A DNA stretch of 64,000 bases from JAWXBA01 sp048499805 (GTDB taxonomy: Bacteria; Gemmatimonadota; Gemmatimonadetes; Gemmatimonadales; GWC2-71-9), in NCBI GenBank assembly GCA_048499805.1, contig JASNZF010000006.1, forward strand, positions 62,001 through 126,000. Direction: 5' to 3'. A program made the translations under genes and the position numbers. Positions 60,250 to 64,000 of the stretch are shown here, piece by piece (position 1 is the first letter of the stretch; each line of letters starts with the position of its first letter). The notes under the pieces were generated by a model, which searched no databases, was not told where the DNA came from, and saw nothing but the letters and a program-made list of their open reading frames with translations.

Positions 60250-61515
60250 TTACCCCTCCCCGAGGAGCTCGCCGATGCGGATTCCGGGGACCGCCAGAAC
60301 GACCCGGCCGCCGTTGCGGCTGGCGCCGCCGAAGATCACCCCGACCACCAATCCGTCCTGGCCGAAGATGGGACTGCCGCTCATCCCCTCCGCCCCATAA
60401 CCCTCCAACGCCAGTGACGTGCTGTCCGCCGCCACCACCGTCGCGCGAAAGGTGCTGGCGGCCACTCCCACCTGACGCCAGGCGGCACCGGCTTCGAGAT
60501 CCAGTTCGCCCGGGAAGGTGATTGTCCCGACCGGGGCTCCCAGCTCGGGGATGCCGGCCACGCCACGGACCACCGGGGTGCCGCCCCGGATCACGACCCG
60601 CAGCAGCGCGAGGTCGGTGGTGGGATGAAGGCGGGCGAGCGTGGCGGGGAAGTTCTGGGCGGTTCCGTTGAACACCACGCCCAATCGCAAGGCACCCTGG
60701 CCGCTGGAGTCGGCCACCACGTGGCGACTGGTGACGATCCAACTGGTATCCGCCGAGCGGCGGATGGCGAAGCCAGTGCCCGACACCACCGTCCCGCCTG
60801 GCCGTTCGGCCAGGACCAGGGCCACCGCATCCTGGTTGCCGCGTGCCACCACAGTCAGGTCCAGGTTCGCGGCCCGCAGCAGGGGGGCCTGCCGCTCCGC
60901 GAGCTGCCGGACGACCTGCGCCAGCGAATCGAGGCGGGGTGGCGGCCCCGCACGCGGTGGCGCACGCAGCGCGGTCCGTGCCGCCCGCGTATCGGCCGCA
61001 GCGCCGGTCAGGAGCGTATCGAGGTGGTCGGCGCGCCGCACGGCCGAATCGAGAGCGGTGACCAGGGTGTCCAGCCGGGCCAGAAGGGCCGCGCGCTCGG
61101 CCTGGTGGGCCTGGCGACTGGTCGAGACCTGCCAGAGGAGTCCGCCGATCACCAGCAGGCCTGCCCCGACGGCGACCGGCAACCAGCGGGGGCGAGCACC
61201 GGGCAGGAGGATCTTGCCGGCGCGCTCGAATCGGAGCGTGGGTCCGTTGGGGCCCAATCGCACTTCGTCGCCCTCGGCCAGGGGCATGTCTCCCGTGATC
61301 CGGGCGCCGTTGACCCAGGATCCGGTGCCACCCTGGAGGTCGCGCAGCAGCCAAGTCGCGCCGCTCCGGATCAGGGCGGCGTGGCGGGGGGCTGCCCCTG
61401 GCAGGTGGTGATCGGCGGCGGGATGGGAGCCGAGGACGGTGAGGCTTCGGGTCACCCGGAACGCCTGCCCGGCGGTGGGCCCATCCAGCCGCACCAGCCG
61501 AGCAGTGAGGGTCAC
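60250..61515 (-). CDS. FHA-domain membrane protein with a trypsin-like protease domain
   Basis: 421 residues, three parts. Residues about 20-95 form an FHA fold (SLTVLGSHPAADHHL, PRHAALIRSGATWLLRDLQGGTGSWVNGARI). Residues 111-130 are one membrane helix, followed by a coiled-coil-like linker to about 215. Residues about 220-421 form a trypsin-like protease with TSRHVVADS (His 265), HPTTDLALL (Asp 301) and AEGMSGSPIFGQDG (Ser 379). Topology would put FHA inside and protease outside. Phospho-binding residues of FHA (the Arg after Gly, the Ser before RxxH, the Asn of NGT) are largely changed. It is the third gene of the kinase-phosphatase operon, overlapping the PP2C stop by four bases. Confidence 0.85.
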   Translation of the reverse strand: MTLTARLVRLDGPTAGQAFRVTRSLTVLGSHPAADHHLPGAAPRHAALIRSGATWLLRDLQGGTGSWVNGARITGDMPLAEGDEVRLGPNGPTLRFERAGKILLPGARPRWLPVAVGAGLLVIGGLLWQVSTSRQAHQAERAALLARLDTLVTALDSAVRRADHLDTLLTGAAADTRAARTALRAPPRAGPPPRLDSLAQVVRQLAERQAPLLRAANLDLTVVARGNQDAVALVLAERPGGTVVSGTGFAIRRSADTSWIVTSRHVVADSSGQGALRLGVVFNGTAQNFPATLARLHPTTDLALLRVVIRGGTPVVRGVAGIPELGAPVGTITFPGELDLEAGAAWRQVGVAASTFRATVVAADSTSLALEGYGAEGMSGSPIFGQDGLVVGVIFGGASRNGGRVVLAVPGIRIGELLGEG

Positions 61516-62597
61516 GGCAAGAGGCGCGGGATCAGCCAGTAGAGGAGGGCCAGGAACCCAAGGACACCGATGCCGATGCCGGCAAACCGGACCGGCGTGG
61601 TCTTGCTGCGGCGGCCGGGTGGGGCGGGCGTGCCCGCGGTCGGCAGGACGTCGCGCTTCAGGACGGGGACAGGCTGGGTACTGCGGATCTCCGTGGTGAT
61701 CACGGGCATCTCGTCGGTGTCCTGCTCCAGGATCGGGGTCGGGAGGTAGTCCGCGGCAATCTCGGCATCGGCCGGGGGGAGCCCCTCGCCGTGCAGCCGG
61801 AGGACGACCGCCGTGATGTTGTCGGGGCCGCCGCGAGTGTTGGCCAATTCGATCAGGGCCGCGCAGACCGCGGCGGGATCGGACTCCCGGGTGCTGATCT
61901 CGGCGATTTCCTCGCGCTTGACCTGTCCGGAGAGGCCGTCGGAGCAGATCAGGATCACGTCCTCGCGGCAGAGGGGCAGGAAGGTGAGGTCAACCTTGAC
62001 CCGCGGGTCCGGGCCGAGGGCCTGGAGGATGATGTTCCGCCGGGTGCTCTGCTCGGCCTCCTCCTCGGTCATCTCGCCCGCATCCACGAGGCGCTGCGTC
62101 AGCGACTGGTCCTTGGTCAGCTGGATCGCCCGGCCACCCCGGGTCAGGTAGGCCCGGCTGTCGCCGACCTGGGCCAGGTAGAGGGCGCCCTCGAACAGGC
62201 CTGCCACCGTTGCGGTGGTGCCCATGCCGCGCACCTCGGGGTGACCCTGGGCGTAGGCATGCAGTTGGTCATTGGCGCGTTCGACCGCCTCGCGCAGGTG
62301 CTCCGCGAAGTGCTCGGGCGAGTCGTCGTCCACGCCGGACCAGGCGCCGAGCAGGTGCTCGGAGATCGCCTCGGCAGCCATCGCGCTGGCCACCTCCCCG
62401 GCGGCAGCGCCGCCCATCCCGTCGGCCACAAGGAAGAGGCAGCCGCGCGGACCGACCGCATGCTCGGTGGTTCCCTCCAAGGCACAGACGGACCTGGCCG
62501 AGAGGTCGGCGATGAGGAAAGTGTCCTCATTGTGGTCCCGCGTGCGTCCGAGGTCGGTCTGGGCAAAGACCGTCGCAAATACCCGAGGCTCACTCAC
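61512..62597 (-). CDS. PP2C-family Ser/Thr protein phosphatase, membrane-anchored
   Basis: 361 residues. Metal-binding motifs DLGRTRDHNEDTFL, LVADGMGG, GTTATVAGLF, VGDSRAYL, CSDGLSG and GGPDNITAVVL are all present, so it should be active. After about residue 265 a linker (Thr/Pro-rich) leads to a C-terminal membrane helix (GIGIGVLGFLALLYWLIPRLLP), placing the phosphatase at the inner face of the membrane. It is expected to oppose the kinase of the same operon. Starts 18 bp after the kinase stop. Confidence 0.93.
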   Translation of the reverse strand: MSEPRVFATVFAQTDLGRTRDHNEDTFLIADLSARSVCALEGTTEHAVGPRGCLFLVADGMGGAAAGEVASAMAAEAISEHLLGAWSGVDDDSPEHFAEHLREAVERANDQLHAYAQGHPEVRGMGTTATVAGLFEGALYLAQVGDSRAYLTRGGRAIQLTKDQSLTQRLVDAGEMTEEEAEQSTRRNIILQALGPDPRVKVDLTFLPLCREDVILICSDGLSGQVKREEIAEISTRESDPAAVCAALIELANTRGGPDNITAVVLRLHGEGLPPADAEIAADYLPTPILEQDTDEMPVITTEIRSTQPVPVLKRDVLPTAGTPAPPGRRSKTTPVRFAGIGIGVLGFLALLYWLIPRLLP

Positions 62598-62615
62598 AAC
62601 GTCTGCAACTCCCGG

Positions 62616-64000
62616 TCAGGGTAAGGCATTGAGCAGGTCGCGACAGAGCTTGCGCTCGCCAAACGTGAGGCACTGCTCGAGCCACTGCCGTGCGCTCGCA
62701 TACAGCCCCTCACGGCGGAACACATCCGCCACCATGTAGGCGGCCAGGGCGCGGGTGGTATCCGGCACCTCCACCGAACGATACACCTTTTCGGCCTGTT
62801 GGCGCGCCTGGCGGCGCACGGCGGAATCGGTGCTGAAGACCGCCTCGTCGGTCGGAAGCTCGGGCAGCGCGGTCCCCGGGGCGCTCCCCGGCGGGCTCGG
62901 CGCCGCCGCGGGGGGCGATGGCGGCGGTGTGGTGGGCGGGGGCGCAGGTGCCGGCGGGACGGCGGCTGGCGGCGTCGAGGGTTCACCGTCGGCCACTTGC
63001 CGCCAGGGCTGTGCCCACCCGACCCAAACCAGGGCGAGCAGTATCGCCGCACCCAGGAGCCGTCGCATGGGGTGCCGGGACGCCGGGTGGCGGGGCGCCA
63101 GCGTGGCTCCCGACCGGGGCAGGAGTTCTGTCGGCGGTTCCCCGGCCGCCGTTCCGGACGCCGACACCGCTTCCGCGAACGCCGCGACGTCCGGGAAGCG
63201 GTCGGCCGGCCGGCGGGCCAGGGCACGGGTGATCGTGGCCTGGAGCGCCGGGCCGACGGTCACGCCGGGGAGCAGTTGCTCGAGGGGCGCCGGGTCCTCG
63301 GTCAGGCGCAGCAGCATCGTCTCCTGCGTCGTCTCCCCGAGGAAGGGCAGCTTCCCCGTCAGCATCCGGCAGGCGAGGAGCGCCAGTTGGTACTGGTCGC
63401 TGCGCGCGTCGACCGGGTCGCCGGCAATCTGCTCCGGACTCATGACCTCGGGTGTTCCGACCATCATGCCGTCGCGGGTCAGCCCTTCGCCCTCCGGGGA
63501 CCAGGCGATCCCGAAGTCGAAGACCACGGGCGTCTCCACGCCATTGCGCTGCACCAGCATCACGTTGGCGGGCTTCAGATCGCGGTGGATGATGCCGCCT
63601 GCATGGGCGGCGGCGAGTCCCGCGGCACAGCCAAGGGTGATGGCCAGGGCACGAGGCGCCGAGAGCGGGCCGCGGGCCAGGGCAGTCGCGAGCGACTCCC
63701 CCTCGAGGTATTCCATGGCCAGCCATGCCAGGCCCTCCGGGGTGCGGCCGGAGTCGTAGACATGGCAGAGGTTGGGGTGCGCGATCCTGCTGGCGAGCAT
63801 GGCCTCACGCGCGAACCGCGCGGCGGCGTCGGGGTGGGCGGCTCGGCCGGGCAGCAGTACTTTGAGGGCGCAGCGCCGGTCGAGCTGCAGCTGGCGGGCC
63901 AGGTAGACCGCGGACATTCCCCCGCTGCCGAGCAACCGCTCCACCTGATAGCGCCCAGCCACGACCGTGCCGGCCAGGGTGGCGGCCGACGGAGGTGGGG
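62616..64000 (-). CDS. Membrane Ser/Thr protein kinase, 5' end beyond the window
   Basis: The frame is open to the window edge. The visible 461 residues have a Hanks-type kinase: RYQVERLLGSGGMSAVY, ALKVL, IIHRDLKPANVM, VFDFGIAW and GTPEVMSPEQ. A GTG at 63960-63962 could start it, but the upstream LAGTVVAGRYQVERLLG resembles the usual run-in of such kinases, so the true start is probably outside the window. A membrane helix (RRLLGAAILLALVWVGWA) separates the kinase from a Pro-rich stretch and a helical, TPR-like extracytoplasmic end (QQAEKVYRSVEVPDTTRALAAYMVADVFRREGLYASARQWLEQCL). Confidence 0.92.
   Translation of the reverse strand, partial: PPPSAATLAGTVVAGRYQVERLLGSGGMSAVYLARQLQLDRRCALKVLLPGRAAHPDAAARFAREAMLASRIAHPNLCHVYDSGRTPEGLAWLAMEYLEGESLATALARGPLSAPRALAITLGCAAGLAAAHAGGIIHRDLKPANVMLVQRNGVETPVVFDFGIAWSPEGEGLTRDGMMVGTPEVMSPEQIAGDPVDARSDQYQLALLACRMLTGKLPFLGETTQETMLLRLTEDPAPLEQLLPGVTVGPALQATITRALARRPADRFPDVAAFAEAVSASGTAAGEPPTELLPRSGATLAPRHPASRHPMRRLLGAAILLALVWVGWAQPWRQVADGEPSTPPAAVPPAPAPPPTTPPPSPPAAAPSPPGSAPGTALPELPTDEAVFSTDSAVRRQARQQAEKVYRSVEVPDTTRALAAYMVADVFRREGLYASARQWLEQCLTFGERKLCRDLLNALP

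Overview
This window is a GC-rich bacterial chromosome segment. It is dominated by translation and transcription genes in the classical order: thrU-tyrU-glyT-thrT tRNAs, tuf, rpmG, secE, nusG, rplKAJL, rpoBC, then rpsL, rpsG, fusA, a second tuf, and the full S10 and spc ribosomal protein clusters ending in secY, adk and map. The organism is most likely a member of Gemmatimonadota or a close relative. That is an inference from the GC-rich coding, the lipoprotein with Big-like repeats and a leishmanolysin-like protease, the kinase architecture and the unusual EF-Tu switch I; it was not checked against any database.

Layout. 1-796: 3' end of cysS. 1019-4074: strong promoter, four tRNAs, tuf copy 1, rpmG, secE, nusG. 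4084-15720: heptamer repeats, then rplK, rplA, rplJ, rplL, rpoB, rpoC and a terminator hairpin. 15807-21449: an accessory island with an ArsB/NhaD-type permease, a surface metalloprotease lipoprotein, a second putative zincin lipoprotein and a small secreted protein. 21711-38699: str, S10 and spc clusters with tuf copy 2. 38761-43039: suhB, trpS, a PilT-like ATPase and purA. 43048-46993 (minus strand): an operon for type IV minor pilins and assembly proteins. 47170-52038: glyS, a zincin, small proteins, a histone-deacetylase-fold amidohydrolase and a dipeptide epimerase. 52035-57173: priA, an archaeal-type ornithine cyclodeaminase homologue, a Fur-family regulator and ccdA. 57369-60241: a glycine-rich lipoprotein, murQ and anmK (peptidoglycan recycling). 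60250-64000 (minus strand): a Ser/Thr kinase, a PP2C phosphatase and an FHA-domain membrane serine protease.

The most interesting signals are these. (i) Both EF-Tu copies carry a switch I loop that departs from the canonical form. (ii) The two tuf genes are nearly identical, lie 23 kb apart, and are each followed by the same tandem palindromic 45-bp repeat. (iii) Intergenic repeats with a strict 7-bp period occur as inverted purine/pyrimidine pairs. (iv) A compact kinase-phosphatase-FHA-protease operon looks built to pass a cytoplasmic signal to an extracytoplasmic protease. (v) The rpsJ and fusA leaders contain competing or serial hairpins that could act as attenuators. Most coding regions are tightly packed with overlapping start and stop codons. 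Very long stop-free antisense frames (up to 9 kb opposite rpoBC) are by-products of codon bias, not genes.
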